NCBI RefSeq assembly: GCF_006228385.1 | Contig: NZ_CP039852.1 | Location: 2,434,001 to 2,498,000, forward strand | Direction: 5' to 3' | DNA: 64,000 bases | DNA from: Salinimonas iocasae | GTDB lineage: Bacteria; Pseudomonadota; Gammaproteobacteria; Enterobacterales; Alteromonadaceae | Shown here: one piece after another, positions 16,642-27,618 of the stretch | Position numbering within the stretch: the stretch's first letter is position 1 | Layout of the letters: every line of letters starts with the position of its first letter | Position numbers and translations under genes: made by a program | Notes under the pieces: model-generated | The model's database searches: none | What the model saw: the letters and a program-made list of their open reading frames with translations, nothing else | What the model was told of the DNA's origin: nothing

Positions 16642-19600
16642 TCAATGTTTAATTCGCGCGTGTAATTCCTGTACGGAAGTAGCACGATTGCGATCATCTG
16701 CCGACTTCGCCTGAACAGTTGCAAATGCAGCATTCATCGTCGTTGTATAGGTGATCTTATTAAGCAGTGCTTCGCGACGGATATAGACAGAGTCGGTAAT
16801 TGCCTGACGTCCCTCGGTGGTATTGATAATGTAGTCATATACCCCGTTTTTAATGGAATCGACAATATTAGGCCGTCCTTCAGACACCTTATTTACCACC
16901 GAGCTCATGATTCCCGCATCATATAACTGCGTTGCTGTACCGCGTGTACACTCGATGTCATAACCATTTTCAGTCAGAAGTTTCGCCAGCTCTATAACAC
17001 GAGCTTTATCAGTGTCTCTGACTGAAAGCAGTACTTTTCCTTCCTTAGGCAGCGGCGCACCAGCACCTAGATTGGCTTTGGCATAGGCTTCCTCGAATGT
17101 ATCACCTACGCCCATTACCTCACCGGTAGAACGCATTTCAGGGCCAAGCAGCGGGTCTACACCCTGGAACTTAGCAAAAGGAAGTACCACTTCTTTTACT
17201 GCATAAAACGGCGGGATGACTTCTTCAGTTACACCCTGCTCGGCCAGGCTGACGCCCGCCATTGCACGCGCTGCTACTTTAGCTAACGGAATACCTGTCG
17301 CTTTGGAAACAAACGGTACTGTACGTGCAGCCCGCGGGTTAACTTCAATCAGGTATACCTCACCATCTTTCACCGCGAATTGCGTATTCATCAGGCCAAC
17401 TACGCCCAGTTCCAGGGCCATATCTTTAACCTGCTTACGCATGACATCCTGAATGTCTTTAGGTAAAGAATGTGGCGGCAGTGAACAGGCTGAATCGCCA
17501 GAGTGAACACCTGCTTGTTCGATGTGCTCCATGATGCCACCAATAACAACCTCGGTGCCGTCACACATTGCATCAATGTCTACTTCGATCGCATCGTCCA
17601 GGAAACGGTCCAGCAATACCGGCGAGTCGTTGGACACCTTCACCGCTTCATTCAGATAGCGCTTCAGATCTTTCATGTCATAGACAATTTCCATCGCGCG
17701 ACCGCCTAATACGTAGGACGGACGAACTACCAGCGGGAAACCAATTTCATCAGCACGCTCCAACGCTTCCTGCATATTACTGACAGTCGCGTTAGCAGGT
17801 TGCTTCAGACTTAATTTATTAACCATATGCTGGAAGCGCTCGCGATCTTCCGCGCGATCAATTGCGTCAGGCGCAGTACCGATAATAGGTACACCATTTG
17901 CCTCTAGTGCGCGAGCCAGCTTAAGCGGCGTCTGACCGCCATACTGAACAATTACACCTTTAGGTTTTTCTTTGGCGACGATCTCAAGCACATCTTCCAG
18001 TGTGACCGGCTCAAAATAAAGTCGGTCTGATGTATCGTAATCGGTTGAAACGGTTTCAGGGTTACAGTTCACCATAATGGTTTCGTAACCATCTTCGCGA
18101 AGCGCCAGCGCCGCGTGCACACAGCAATAATCAAATTCGATACCCTGGCCAATGCGGTTAGGACCGCCACCCAGTACCATAATTTTGTCTTTGTCGGTAG
18201 GATTCGCTTCACACTCTTCGTCGTACGTAGAGTACAAATATGCAGTGCTGGTAGAAAACTCAGCGGCGCAAGTATCCACACGTTTGTAGACCGGGAAGAT
18301 ATCAAATCCACGACGTACATCGCGTACATCACTTTCGGCAACGCTGGTCAGCTCAGCAAGACGTGCATCTGAGAAACCTTTACGTTTTAGCTTGCGCATC
18401 ATCTGCGCGTCGATATTACCTATACCCAGTTCAGTTACCTGATTTTCCAGTAGGACAAGGTCTTCCAGTTGAACCAGATACCAGCGATCTACATTGGTCA
18501 GCTCAAAAACTTCATCAACCGTCATGCCTAAACGGAACGCATCAGCGATGTACCAGATACGCTCTGCACCTGGCTCTCTGAGTTCATAAATCAGCTTACT
18601 GCGCGCATCAGCATCATCCAGGTTAATCATCGGATTCAGGCCAGTGGCACCTACTTCCAGGCCACGTAATGCCTTTTGCAGTGATTCCTGCTGATTGCGA
18701 CCAATCGCCATGACTTCACCTACCGACTTCATCTGTGTCGTCAGGCGGTCATTGGCACCGGCAAACTTTTCAAAGTTGAAGCGAGGAATTTTGGTAACAA
18801 CATAATCGATGGAAGGCTCGAACGATGCCGGCGTAAGACCACCAGTGATATCGTTGTCCAGCTCATCAAGGGAGTAGCCTACAGCCAGCTTTGCAGCCAC
18901 TTTAGCAATGGGGAAGCCAGTTGCTTTGGAAGCCAATGCAGAAGAGCGCGAAACGCGGGGGTTCATTTCGATAATAACCATACGGCCGGTTTGTGGGTCC
19001 ACCCCAAACTGAACATTCGATCCGCCGGTCTCAACACCAATTTCACGCAATACAGCCATTGCCGCATTACGCATAATCTGAAACTCTTTATCGGTAAGGG
19101 TTTGCGCCGGAGCAACTGTGATTGAATCGCCGGTATGTACACCCATAGGATCGAAATTTTCAATGGTACAAACAATGATACAGTTATCATTTTTGTCCCG
19201 GACCACTTCCATCTCGTATTCTTTCCAGCCAATTAACGATTCATCAATGAGCAGCTCATTGATTGGCGAAAGATCCAGGCCACGGTGGCATATTTCATTA
19301 AACTCATCGACGTTATAAGCAATACCACCGCCTGAGCCGCCCATGGTAAATGATGGACGAATGATGCAGGGGAAGCCGATTCGGCTCAGCACATCATGGG
19401 CTTCTTCCATGCTGTGAGCGATCTCAGCGCGCGGGCATTCCAGCCCGATATCCCGCATTGCTTTATCAAAGCGGTTACGGTCCTCAGCTTTATCAATTGC
19501 ATCGGCTGTGGCACCAATCAGCTCAACACCAAACTCTTCTAAAACGCCCTGGCGGTCCAGTTCCAGTGCACAGTTAAGTGCAGTCTGCCCACCCATAGTG

Positions 19601-19863
19601 GGCAATACAGCATCAGGGCGTTCTTTTTCAATAATTTTGCGCACAACTTCCCAGTGAATCGGCTCAATGTAGGTTGCATCAGCCATTTCGGGGTCAGTCA
19701 TGATAGTGGCCGGGTTCGAGTTAACCAGAATAACCCGGTAGCCCTCTTCACGCAGTGCTTTACAGGCTTGTGCGCCTGAGTAATCAAATTCGCAGGCCTG
19801 ACCAATTACAATAGGCCCGGCTCCCAGTATCAATATACTTTTAAGGTCGGTACGTTTTGGCAT
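16642..19863 (-). CDS. carB: Carbamoyl-phosphate synthase large subunit
   Basis: A 1073-residue subunit making carbamoyl phosphate from bicarbonate, ammonia and two ATP for arginine and pyrimidine synthesis. Length and order are canonical: two homologous ATP-grasp halves (about residues 1-400 and 553-933) with [20 protein letters not shown] and [24 protein letters not shown] motifs, here partly quoted, an oligomerisation domain between, and a C-terminal MGS allosteric domain (about 936-1073). The start ATG lies 12 bases after the carA stop, so carAB is one operon. Confidence 0.98.
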   Translation of the reverse strand: MPKRTDLKSILILGAGPIVIGQACEFDYSGAQACKALREEGYRVILVNSNPATIMTDPEMADATYIEPIHWEVVRKIIEKERPDAVLPTMGGQTALNCALELDRQGVLEEFGVELIGATADAIDKAEDRNRFDKAMRDIGLECPRAEIAHSMEEAHDVLSRIGFPCIIRPSFTMGGSGGGIAYNVDEFNEICHRGLDLSPINELLIDESLIGWKEYEMEVVRDKNDNCIIVCTIENFDPMGVHTGDSITVAPAQTLTDKEFQIMRNAAMAVLREIGVETGGSNVQFGVDPQTGRMVIIEMNPRVSRSSALASKATGFPIAKVAAKLAVGYSLDELDNDITGGLTPASFEPSIDYVVTKIPRFNFEKFAGANDRLTTQMKSVGEVMAIGRNQQESLQKALRGLEVGATGLNPMINLDDADARSKLIYELREPGAERIWYIADAFRLGMTVDEVFELTNVDRWYLVQLEDLVLLENQVTELGIGNIDAQMMRKLKRKGFSDARLAELTSVAESDVRDVRRGFDIFPVYKRVDTCAAEFSTSTAYLYSTYDEECEANPTDKDKIMVLGGGPNRIGQGIEFDYCCVHAALALREDGYETIMVNCNPETVSTDYDTSDRLYFEPVTLEDVLEIVAKEKPKGVIVQYGGQTPLKLARALEANGVPIIGTAPDAIDRAEDRERFQHMVNKLSLKQPANATVSNMQEALERADEIGFPLVVRPSYVLGGRAMEIVYDMKDLKRYLNEAVKVSNDSPVLLDRFLDDAIEVDIDAMCDGTEVVIGGIMEHIEQAGVHSGDSACSLPPHSLPKDIQDVMRKQVKDMALELGVVGLMNTQFAVKDGEVYLIEVNPRAARTVPFVSKATGIPLAKVAARAMAGVSLAEQGVTEEVIPPFYAVKEVVLPFAKFQGVDPLLGPEMRSTGEVMGVGDTFEEAYAKANLGAGAPLPKEGKVLLSVRDTDKARVIELAKLLTENGYDIECTRGTATQLYDAGIMSSVVNKVSEGRPNIVDSIKNGVYDYIINTTEGRQAITDSVYIRREALLNKITYTTTMNAAFATVQAKSADDRNRATSVQELHARIKH

Positions 19864-19875
19864 AGTGGGCGTGTC

Positions 19876-21006
19876 CTACTGCTTTGATTGTTCGATAAGT
19901 TCAATGAAGTGATCAAAAAGTGCACTGGCTTCCTGCGGACCAGGACTCGCTTCCGGATGCCCCTGGAAACTGAAAGCAGGCTTGTCTTTGCGATGTATCC
20001 CCTGCAAAGACTGATCGAACAATGAAATATGTGTGACTTCAAGGTTATCCGGCAGATTCGTTTCATCAACCGCAAAACCGTGGTTCTGGCTGGTGATCAT
20101 AACGACATTGCGTTTTAAGTCTTTTACCGGATGGTTAGCGCCGTGGTGACCAAACTTCATTTTTACTGTGGTCGCGCCGCTGGCAAGTGCCAGTAACTGA
20201 TGCCCCAGACAAATACCAAAGGTTGGTATATCAGCATCAACAATCGTACGAATAGCCTCAATAGCATAATCGCAGGGTGCCGGGTCGCCCGGACCATTTG
20301 AAAGAAAGACACCATCCGGGTTCATTGCCATTACTTCAGAAGCAGGCGTTTGTGCGGGAACCAGCGTTATTTTACAACCACGGTCCACCAGCATGCGAAG
20401 TATGTTGTGCTTAACGCCATAATCATAAGCGACTACATGAAACTTGTGTTCTGACGCTTTAACGTATCCCTGACCTAGTTGCCAGGAGCCATCGTCCCAC
20501 TCTTTGGGCGACTTTATACACACTTCTTTGGCCAAATCCATGCCTTTCAGTCCCGGATAATTACGGGCCTGTTCTAACGCATCCTTTTCATCCAGCTCAT
20601 CAGTACACACAATACAACCATTTTGTGCACCTTTATCCCTAAGCAAGCGTGTTAGCCTGCGCGTATCAATGTCAGCAATACCCACCACGCCTTTTTCAGC
20701 CAGGTATTCTGATAGCGTCTGAGTTTGTCTGAAGTTGCTGGCAACTAACGGCAGATCACGAATAACCAGGCCTTTCGACCAGATTTTATCGGCTTCTACG
20801 TCTTCAGGATTGGTACCGGTATTACCGATGTGGGGATAAGTCAGGGTGATGATTTGTTCAGCGTAAGAGGGGTCAGTGAGGATTTCTTGATAACCTGTCA
20901 TGGAAGTATTGAAAACGACTTCCCCGACGGCTGTGCCTTTAGCACCTATCGCCGTACCTTTAAAAACAGACCCATCCTCTAACACCAATAGGGCAGAATT
21001 AGCCAA
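19876..21006 (-). CDS. carA: Carbamoyl-phosphate synthase small subunit (glutaminase)
   Basis: A 376-residue glutamine amidotransferase subunit supplying ammonia to CarB. The C-terminal class-I GATase domain has the nucleophile Cys in [15 protein letters not shown] and the His/Glu pair in GHPEASPGP. The start is set at TTG 21006: GGAGG lies five bases upstream and the protein then begins [13 protein letters not shown], matching E. coli [12 protein letters not shown]. Another in-frame TTG at 21045 would add 13 residues and lie inside an inverted repeat. An attenuator-like leader precedes it. Confidence 0.95.
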   Translation of the reverse strand: MANSALLVLEDGSVFKGTAIGAKGTAVGEVVFNTSMTGYQEILTDPSYAEQIITLTYPHIGNTGTNPEDVEADKIWSKGLVIRDLPLVASNFRQTQTLSEYLAEKGVVGIADIDTRRLTRLLRDKGAQNGCIVCTDELDEKDALEQARNYPGLKGMDLAKEVCIKSPKEWDDGSWQLGQGYVKASEHKFHVVAYDYGVKHNILRMLVDRGCKITLVPAQTPASEVMAMNPDGVFLSNGPGDPAPCDYAIEAIRTIVDADIPTFGICLGHQLLALASGATTVKMKFGHHGANHPVKDLKRNVVMITSQNHGFAVDETNLPDNLEVTHISLFDQSLQGIHRKDKPAFSFQGHPEASPGPQEASALFDHFIELIEQSKQ

Positions 21007-21035
21007 GTCAACCTCCAAATTAAGGATAACCGAGA

Positions 21036-21101
21036 GTTTTGACAAGCGTTGTCAAAACACACAAAAAACGGGAGGTGAGTATCATCATCAACATCCCGTT
21101 T
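21036..21101 (-). promoter_or_regulatory. carAB leader: attenuator-like hairpin plus perfect inverted repeat
   Basis: On the minus strand, AAACGGGA (21101-21094) pairs with TCCCGTTT (21073-21066) around a 20-base loop and runs into TTTTTTGTGT, giving an intrinsic terminator about 60 bases before carA. It is followed at once by a perfect 10-bp inverted repeat, GTTTTGACAA / TTGTCAAAAC around three bases (21036-21058). A short frame (MLMMILTSRFL..., 24 codons) begins in the first hairpin loop and ends just before the carA ribosome site. The arrangement suggests pyrimidine-controlled attenuation. Confidence 0.5.
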
Positions 21102-21438
21102 GCAGTCTTTGCAGCTAATAAACCTGCGCTGCGTAGCTTACAGCGCAAAATCTTGGCAAATTCCAATAAGTATACAGGAGTATTTAAAACAGGTCTACGC
21201 CGATTTAGGAAAACTTGTGAAAACGCCCTGTTAACCTCAAAATCCCATGAAACACCGTGAAACATCTACTTTTGTCTGAATCATGTCTGCTGAAATCCTG
21301 AATTATCACATTCAGTCGTTCAGGGCATACCGTCACAAAATACACAGCTAAATCCGATTACGTAGCGGTAACCGCGTCATACAGATGAATAACAGACCGG
21401 TAACTTGTCTATTTAGCGGATGTATTCGTTGACCATTA
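21102..21438. other. dapB-carA intergenic region
   Basis: 337 bases between the dapB stop and the carA leader that should contain the carAB promoter. TGAAT and ATTCA half-sites at 21299-21314 face each other with a 6-base gap instead of the 4 of an ArgR box, so ArgR control is possible but not supported. No gene seen. Confidence 0.35.
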
Positions 21439-22242
21439 TCAATCCGCCAAATTAAGCACATCCTTCATTGAATAAAGGCCGGCTGGTTTACTGGTAAGCC
21501 ACTTTGCTGCCCGCACAGCGCCATTGGCAAATGTAAGGCGGCTTGATGCTTTGTGCGTAATTTCCAGACGCTCACCGATATCAGCAAACATTGCAGTATG
21601 CTCACCAACAATGTCACCGCCGCGAACCGTGGCAAAGCCAATGGTTTCCTGATCTCGCTCAGGCTCGTGGCCTTCTCTGCCATACACTGCACATTGTGAT
21701 AAATCTCTGTCCAGTTCATCGGCTATGGCCTCTCCAATAGCCATAGCCGTGCCCGACGGCGCATCTTTTTTGAATCGATGATGGGCTTCGGTAATCTCGA
21801 TGTCTGCACTGCTGCCTAGTGCACTGGCTGCCTGTCTGACCAAAGCCAGCATCACGTTAATGCCTACACTGTAATTGGCGGCAAAAACCACCGGGATTTG
21901 CGTGGCAGCTTCTTTTAATACAGACATTTGTTCATTTGAAAGCCCGGTAGTTCCAATAACAACAGGCTTCTGATTTTCTTTGCACCACGCAAGATTCTGC
22001 GCCAGTGCAGCTGGCAGGGTAAAATCGATCATAACGTCAATATCGGCAGGGTTAAGTGTGTCGACCGCACAGCAATCTATAGATAGCTTACCTACTCCGG
22101 CCAATTCCCCGACATTCATTCCCACCCAGGGCGAATCTTCTCTGACCGTAGCAGCAGCCAGTTGCGCGCTCTGCTCATTTTGTACCGCCTCAATAAGCAC
22201 ACGGCCCATACGGCCGTTCGCGCCAAAGATACCTACCTTCAT
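21439..22242 (-). CDS. dapB: 4-hydroxy-tetrahydrodipicolinate reductase
   Basis: A 267-residue lysine/diaminopimelate pathway enzyme. The N-terminal NAD(P) motif GIFGANGRMGRVL (residues 4-16) and the C-terminal substrate domain motifs ITEAHHRFKKDAPSGTAM (catalytic His and Lys, about residues 156-173) are intact, as is VRGGDIVGEHTAMF. Length is normal (E. coli 273). It lies upstream of carA as in E. coli, and divergent from the cytochrome b561 gene. Confidence 0.97.
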   Translation of the reverse strand: MKVGIFGANGRMGRVLIEAVQNEQSAQLAAATVREDSPWVGMNVGELAGVGKLSIDCCAVDTLNPADIDVMIDFTLPAALAQNLAWCKENQKPVVIGTTGLSNEQMSVLKEAATQIPVVFAANYSVGINVMLALVRQAASALGSSADIEITEAHHRFKKDAPSGTAMAIGEAIADELDRDLSQCAVYGREGHEPERDQETIGFATVRGGDIVGEHTAMFADIGERLEITHKASSRLTFANGAVRAAKWLTSKPAGLYSMKDVLNLAD

Positions 22243-22393
22243 GCGTTTGTTCCCATACTATGTTATTTACCCCGCATTTTGCCTGATGAAATTACGCTTG
22301 CAACTCATCTGCGTGTATATTGCTTTTTCATACGATATGCTGCCTATACTATTATTCGCTACTGCGCCAACCTATAGCCTGATGGAGAATACG

Positions 22394-23077
22394 ATGGAAC
22401 GACGCCTCGTTTGGGACCTGCCTACCCGGCTTTTCCACTGGTTGCTTGTCGCCAGTCTGATAGTACAGTATGTAACCGCCAGCTGGCTGGAAAACGCCAT
22501 GCAATGGCACTTTTACTGTGGTTACTTTACACTGGGTTTGCTGATTTTTCGTATTTTCTGGGGCCTTTTCGGGCCAAAATATGCGCGCTTCAGCCACTTC
22601 ATTGCCTCTCCTGTTTCCGTCTTTAACTACAGTAGAACGTTGTTTTCGCGCCGCAGCCTGGCGTACACCGGGCATAATCCTCTCGGCGGTTATGTTGTGG
22701 TGCTTATGCTAAGTATGGTCATTACTCAGGCAGTAAGCGGGTTATTTATGTCTGATGACATATTTATGGAAGGCCCCTGGTATGCCAGTGCCAGCAATGC
22801 CACCCGAGCGGTAATGAACACAGTTCACAGAACAGGATTCGACTGGCTTGTAGCAATCATTATGCTGCATATTGCCGCGGTAGTTTTCTACACCGTATTT
22901 AAAAAGCAGCCACTGACGAGCGCCATGCTGCATGGCAAAAAGCGTACTAAGAAACCCGCAATTCCTTCGTCAAAACTCTGGCTCGCTGCATTTCTAATCA
23001 TTCTGTCCGCTTTTATCGTTTATTATTTTGTCGTGATTGCCCCACCGACACCAGTCGCTGAAGAAGTCTATTATTAG
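22394..23077 (+). CDS. Cytochrome b561-type membrane protein
   Basis: A 227-residue diheme cytochrome b of the cytochrome b561/hydrogenase b-type family. It begins MERRLVWDLPTRLFHWLLV, with candidate heme histidines in LFHWLL, QWHFYCGY, TVHRTGFDW and IMLHIAAV on four transmembrane helices; a fifth C-terminal helix (about 195-215) precedes the periplasmic end. ATG 22394 is chosen because GGAG lies six bases upstream; the much longer upstream frame is antisense to dapB. The electron donor is unknown, and no c-type cytochrome or catalytic subunit is adjacent. Confidence 0.88.
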   Translation: MERRLVWDLPTRLFHWLLVASLIVQYVTASWLENAMQWHFYCGYFTLGLLIFRIFWGLFGPKYARFSHFIASPVSVFNYSRTLFSRRSLAYTGHNPLGGYVVVLMLSMVITQAVSGLFMSDDIFMEGPWYASASNATRAVMNTVHRTGFDWLVAIIMLHIAAVVFYTVFKKQPLTSAMLHGKKRTKKPAIPSSKLWLAAFLIILSAFIVYYFVVIAPPTPVAEEVYY

Positions 23078-23078
23078 A

Positions 23079-23101
23079 TACCAGCCTCAATGAGGCTGGT
23101 A
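23079..23101. terminator. Bidirectional terminator between cytochrome b561 and prpE
   Basis: TACCAGCCTCA (23079-23089) and TGAGGCTGGTA (23091-23101) form an 11-bp perfect stem lying between the two convergent stops, followed on the plus strand by CTCTGTTTT. Confidence 0.7.
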
Positions 23102-23108
23102 CTCTGTT

Positions 23109-24995
23109 TTACTGTATTACGCCTTTTCTGCGCATGCTTTGTTTAACATCATCAATCGCCTGAGGATCATCAATAGTAGAAGGCACGTTAACCGTTTCTT
23201 CTGATACCATCTGTCGTAATACTTTGCGTAAAATTTTTCCCGAGCGGGTTTTTGGCAGGCGTGGGACTACTATCGCCTGTTTGAAGCTGGCAACCGGACC
23301 AATAGCGTCACGTACCATAGCAATAAGCTCGGCTTCCAGCGCGCTTTCATCTATATCTGCGCCGTCTTTGAGCAGCACCATACCCAGAGGGACCTGCCCT
23401 TTCATACTATCGGCCACGCCAATAACTGTGCACTCTGCTACGGCAGGATGTGCAGCCAGTACCTCTTCCATCTCTCCCGTGGAAAGCCGGTGACCTGCTA
23501 CATTAATGACATCATCGGTTCTGCCCATAATAAAAACATAACCGTCGGCATCCTTATAGCCGCCATCACCTGAACAATAATAGCCGTCGTATCGAGACAA
23601 ATAGCTGGCGGTAAATCGTTCATCATCCTGCCAGATAGTTGGCAGGCAGCCGGGTGGCATAGGTAGCTTGATTGCAATGGCGCCCTGCTCATTAGCAGGC
23701 AACTCGTTGCCTGACTCATCCAGTACCTGAACGTCGAAACCAGGCACGGGTAGCGTTGATGAGCCCGGTTTAGTTTCAAACGCTTCTATGCCAACGGGAT
23801 TTGCGCAAATTGGCCAGCCCGTTTCAGTTTGCCACCAGTGATCAATGACTGGTTTGCCGGTCTGCTCGCGGGTCCAGTCATAGGTTGCCGGGTCAAGTCG
23901 CTCACCCGCCATATAAATAGCGTTCAAGCAGGACAATGCCTCGGGATTTATTTTCTTACCCTCTGGATCTTCCTTGCGAATAGCTCTGAAGGCGGTAGGC
24001 GCTGCAAAAATCACACTCACCTGATACTCTTCAATAACGCGCCAGAAAGCACCCGCATCAGGCGTCCTTACGGGTTTTCCCTCGTACATAATGGTTGTTG
24101 CCCCGTAAATTAGAGGGCCATACACAATATAAGAATGTCCAACTACCCATCCAACATCGGACGCTGCCCAGAATACATCCCCTGGCTTAATGTTATAGAT
24201 TGCATTTAATGAAAAATTGAGTGCAACAGCATGTCCGCCGTTATCGCGCACTACGCCTTTGGGCTTACCGGTTGTTCCGGAGGTATACAATATGTAAAGA
24301 GGATCTGTGGCCTTTACGGATGTGCAGGGAGCGGGCTCTGCATTGCTAGCGACCTCAAGCCAGTCACTATCACGGCTCGCATCTAAGTCAGCGATAGCCT
24401 GTTCACGCTGGAAGACAATACAGTGATTTACCGAATGCTGCGCCAGCCTGATTGCTTCATCTACCAGCGGTTTGTATTCGATAACACGATCAATTTCAAT
24501 ACCACAGGAAGCGGTAACAATTACATCGGGCTTAGCGTCATCGATTCTTACTGCCAGTTCGCGCGGCGCAAAACCACCAAACACCACAGAATGGATCGCT
24601 CCAAGTCTTGCGCAAGCCAGCATCGCGATAGCTGCCTGTGGAATCATAGGCATATAAATAACAACGCGGTCGCCTTTGGTTACCCCTTTTTGCTGCAACG
24701 CACCGGCAAACCGGCTTACTTCATCCAGTAAATGCTGATAAGTAAATGATTGCTTTGTACCGGTCACCGGTGAATCGTAAAGCAATGCAGTCTGATCTCC
24801 CCGGCCCTGCTTTACATGATGATCAAGTGCCATGTAGCAGGTGTTCATCTCACCGTCAGAGAACCACTCGTACCGGCCTGAGGATTCAGACAGAATATTT
24901 TCAGGAGATGTGAACCAGGGAAGCTTTTTTGCCTGGTCATGCCAGAATCCGTTAGGGTCAGATATAGCGCGTTTGTATTGTGATTGATAATCCAT
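23109..24995 (-). CDS. prpE: Propionyl-CoA/acetyl-CoA synthetase (PrpE-type)
   Basis: A 628-residue AMP-forming short-chain acyl-CoA synthetase, the same length as E. coli PrpE and shorter than Acs (652). Motifs: P-loop YTSGTTGKPKGVVRD, the GWVVGHSYIVYGPL segment, DHWWQTETGWPI, SGDGGYKD, and the C-terminal PKTRSGKILRK, whose Lys is the usual acetylation site. It would activate propionate and probably acetate into central metabolism. The sequence cannot settle which substrate dominates. The upstream gap of 118 bases to the GGDEF-EAL gene could hold its promoter. A CrbSR-like system, known to control acs in relatives, lies 12 kb away. Confidence 0.9.
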   Translation of the reverse strand: MDYQSQYKRAISDPNGFWHDQAKKLPWFTSPENILSESSGRYEWFSDGEMNTCYMALDHHVKQGRGDQTALLYDSPVTGTKQSFTYQHLLDEVSRFAGALQQKGVTKGDRVVIYMPMIPQAAIAMLACARLGAIHSVVFGGFAPRELAVRIDDAKPDVIVTASCGIEIDRVIEYKPLVDEAIRLAQHSVNHCIVFQREQAIADLDASRDSDWLEVASNAEPAPCTSVKATDPLYILYTSGTTGKPKGVVRDNGGHAVALNFSLNAIYNIKPGDVFWAASDVGWVVGHSYIVYGPLIYGATTIMYEGKPVRTPDAGAFWRVIEEYQVSVIFAAPTAFRAIRKEDPEGKKINPEALSCLNAIYMAGERLDPATYDWTREQTGKPVIDHWWQTETGWPICANPVGIEAFETKPGSSTLPVPGFDVQVLDESGNELPANEQGAIAIKLPMPPGCLPTIWQDDERFTASYLSRYDGYYCSGDGGYKDADGYVFIMGRTDDVINVAGHRLSTGEMEEVLAAHPAVAECTVIGVADSMKGQVPLGMVLLKDGADIDESALEAELIAMVRDAIGPVASFKQAIVVPRLPKTRSGKILRKVLRQMVSEETVNVPSTIDDPQAIDDVKQSMRRKGVIQ

Positions 24996-25113
24996 AGTAG
25001 GGTCCTGTAAGCAATCAGGCGCTGTACGGCCCGATGTAAACTTTCAACACCCTCTACACTAGTACAGTTTTTCAACATCAGGGATAAGACTTCAGCCTTA
25101 TATGCACAAATTA

Positions 25114-27618
25114 TTATCCCGCTTTACGGCCTTTGAGCAACGTCATCCAGGCGTCTTTCATAATGGGTCGGGACAAATGAAAACCCTGGAAAACATGGCA
25201 ACCACGTGCAGTTAAATAGCGAAGCTGGATATCATTCTCTATGCCCTCAGCCACGGTACTGACGCCCATCGCATCCGCCATATCAATGATGGTATTAACG
25301 ATGGGAACCTCCTCGTTCGAAAAATTAATCTCATCGACAAAGTAACGGTCAATTTTAAGCTCACTAATGGGCAGCTCTTTGAGATAACTCAGACTGGAAT
25401 ATCCAGTGCCGAAATCATCAATAGAGAAGCGAAAGCCAAATGCAGCCAGCATTTCCATTCGTTCGCGCACAATACTAATACCGGATACCACTGTCGTTTC
25501 GGTGATTTCCAGCTGTAATTGCTCAGGTTCGATATGCCAGCGCTTAACGATGTCCATGAGTTTATCAGCGAAATCCGGGCGGGCAATATGCCGCCCGCTG
25601 ATATTAACAGCGATTCGCGTCAGCATACCCTGCTGACGACAATGCGCCAGAATTCGACACGCTTCTTCTAGCACCCAGTAGCCTATGTCGACGATCACAT
25701 CACTTTCTTCTGCTATGGGAATGAACTCGCCGGGATTGACTGCGCCAAGATCAGGCTGATCCCATCTTAGTAAGGCTTCTGAACATACCACATCGCCCCG
25801 CTCATCAAACTGAGGCTGTAGCACCAGATAAAACTCGTCATTTTCGAATGCCTGAGCAAATGCTTTAGCAATAAAATGGTGGCGCTCGTAATCTGAGAAG
25901 GCGCGACGGTCAAAGGCAATTTTTCCTGCCAGCCCCTGCCCTTTCGCACGGTTTCTGCCGAACTCAAGAATACCCACTATCTTCTCATAGGTTGCCAGAT
26001 TACCCTCTATCAGAGCAGAAGAGACTGATGCGCTAATAGGATGAAGATGGTCGTGCAGCGTAATATCTGCAAGCACATCGCGCTGCAATTTCCATTCAGC
26101 TTCGTTTCGCATTTCTTCTATTGCAGAATCATTTGCATTAAATGGCGCACTAAATACTAAGAAGAACCGGTCAGCATGGCCACGATATGCATTAAATAAA
26201 GCCGGAACATGCGACTCAATCCGTCTGGCCAGTATTTTCAGGATGAAGTCTCCTATGTCCTTGCCAAAGGTAAGGTTGAAGTGGGAAAACTTATCAACAT
26301 CAAACATCAGACAATACAAATCCTGCCCTCTGTCTCTGGCCTGCCGTATTAACCCTTTCACATCCCGCTCAAATGACTTCAGGTTTGGCAACCCTGTAAT
26401 GTCATCAAAAAATGCCATTCTGTAAATATTGTCCGACGCTTCTTTGCGTTCGGTGATATCGCTGACAATAATGACATATTGTTGATGCCCGTCCTGCACG
26501 ATAGGTGTAACAGACAGCTCTATGGGGAATTGCTGGCCGTCGCCTCTGGCTCCGTAAAGCTGGTGCTCCTGACTTGCATCCACCGTTCCTACCAGCGCCT
26601 CAATAGTGCTTTGGGCAGCAAATAAATCAGGTACAAGATCTGCGATATCGGTGCCGATGTAGTGCTCAGCCGCATAACCGAAGATTCGCTCTACCGCCAT
26701 GTTGACTGTAATAATTGTGCCCTCGTCATCAACGGTAAAGATCGCATCGTTAAGATTATCCAGGATGGTTCTGAAGTACGCTGTAAAATTATGCTGGGTA
26801 TCTGATAAGCGCTGCTGTTCGGTTATATCGCTGATGGTACCCACGATACTGTGACCGACTCCCGAGGGGCCCGGACTGGCTGTTAATTTTGCCCAGCGCT
26901 GTTTACCGGCACCGGTAAAAAAAGGGACTTCAAGTTGCCGGGAGGTATTTTGTGCCCTGACCTGTTTGATTAATGCTTGAATTTGCTGGCGAGACACATC
27001 AGGAAACGTAGCCAGTGAACGATGAAGCGAAACAACATTGTTCCCCTGAAATCCAAAAAGCCGGTATGTTTGCTGGCTCCAGTGTATGGACTTATCTTCA
27101 ACCAGATATTCCCAGCCACCGGTCTGCGTTTTAGCACTTATATTTTCCAGGATTGCAGGATGCCTGACCGCTTTCTCATGACCCAGCTCGCCGAACGTAC
27201 GGTGTAGTTCATGCATGCTATCGGCAGAAAGTCTGATAATCTGCCGGGTACGCTCGGTCAATTCAGCCTCTACCAGATGACAGATAATTAACAGTGAACT
27301 GCTAGCCAGATTTACCGGACATATTGCCCAGGTAGTGTTTGCAGCAACAACATATTCTATATGGGAACAGAGGGCAGAACCACGTTGCGAGAAGGAGCGG
27401 GCAACCATTTCAGCCTCGCTACTTCCAACCTCTTCAGAAACAGGAACAACCCCGTCATCGTCACAACAAAACACATGTACAGCAGTAACATCCTCATTTT
27501 CCCGAATAACTGATACTACTGTGGCAATACGCGCTTTATAGCCGGGCTTTTTAATTATTCGCCTACTCGCTTGGCTACTCACAGGCTTATCTCCTTTTGG
27601 CCACAACCAATTGTCCAT
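25114..27618 (-). CDS. PAS-GGDEF-EAL c-di-GMP phosphodiesterase with degenerate GGDEF
   Basis: An 834-residue cytoplasmic signalling protein. The N-terminal 150 residues are an unassigned sensor-like region. Two PAS domains follow (about 165-275 and 285-400, the second ending in DITERKEASDN), then a GGDEF domain (about 400-560) in which the signature reads GHADRF instead of GG(D/E)EF, and an EAL domain (about 575-830) with SEALLRW, LEITET and IDDFGTGYSSLSYLK intact. It therefore probably degrades c-di-GMP, the GGDEF domain having at most a regulatory role. No transmembrane segment is visible. Confidence 0.92.
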   Translation of the reverse strand: MDNWLWPKGDKPVSSQASRRIIKKPGYKARIATVVSVIRENEDVTAVHVFCCDDDGVVPVSEEVGSSEAEMVARSFSQRGSALCSHIEYVVAANTTWAICPVNLASSSLLIICHLVEAELTERTRQIIRLSADSMHELHRTFGELGHEKAVRHPAILENISAKTQTGGWEYLVEDKSIHWSQQTYRLFGFQGNNVVSLHRSLATFPDVSRQQIQALIKQVRAQNTSRQLEVPFFTGAGKQRWAKLTASPGPSGVGHSIVGTISDITEQQRLSDTQHNFTAYFRTILDNLNDAIFTVDDEGTIITVNMAVERIFGYAAEHYIGTDIADLVPDLFAAQSTIEALVGTVDASQEHQLYGARGDGQQFPIELSVTPIVQDGHQQYVIIVSDITERKEASDNIYRMAFFDDITGLPNLKSFERDVKGLIRQARDRGQDLYCLMFDVDKFSHFNLTFGKDIGDFILKILARRIESHVPALFNAYRGHADRFFLVFSAPFNANDSAIEEMRNEAEWKLQRDVLADITLHDHLHPISASVSSALIEGNLATYEKIVGILEFGRNRAKGQGLAGKIAFDRRAFSDYERHHFIAKAFAQAFENDEFYLVLQPQFDERGDVVCSEALLRWDQPDLGAVNPGEFIPIAEESDVIVDIGYWVLEEACRILAHCRQQGMLTRIAVNISGRHIARPDFADKLMDIVKRWHIEPEQLQLEITETTVVSGISIVRERMEMLAAFGFRFSIDDFGTGYSSLSYLKELPISELKIDRYFVDEINFSNEEVPIVNTIIDMADAMGVSTVAEGIENDIQLRYLTARGCHVFQGFHLSRPIMKDAWMTLLKGRKAG

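Noticed and set aside
21007..21045. Longer carA start at TTG 21045
   Set aside because: It adds 13 residues absent from CarA proteins, lies in an inverted repeat, and the TTG at 21006 has a GGAGG site at ideal spacing.
21299..21314. Possible ArgR box upstream of carA
   Set aside because: The half-sites TGAAT and ATTCA are six bases apart instead of four, and no second box is clear.
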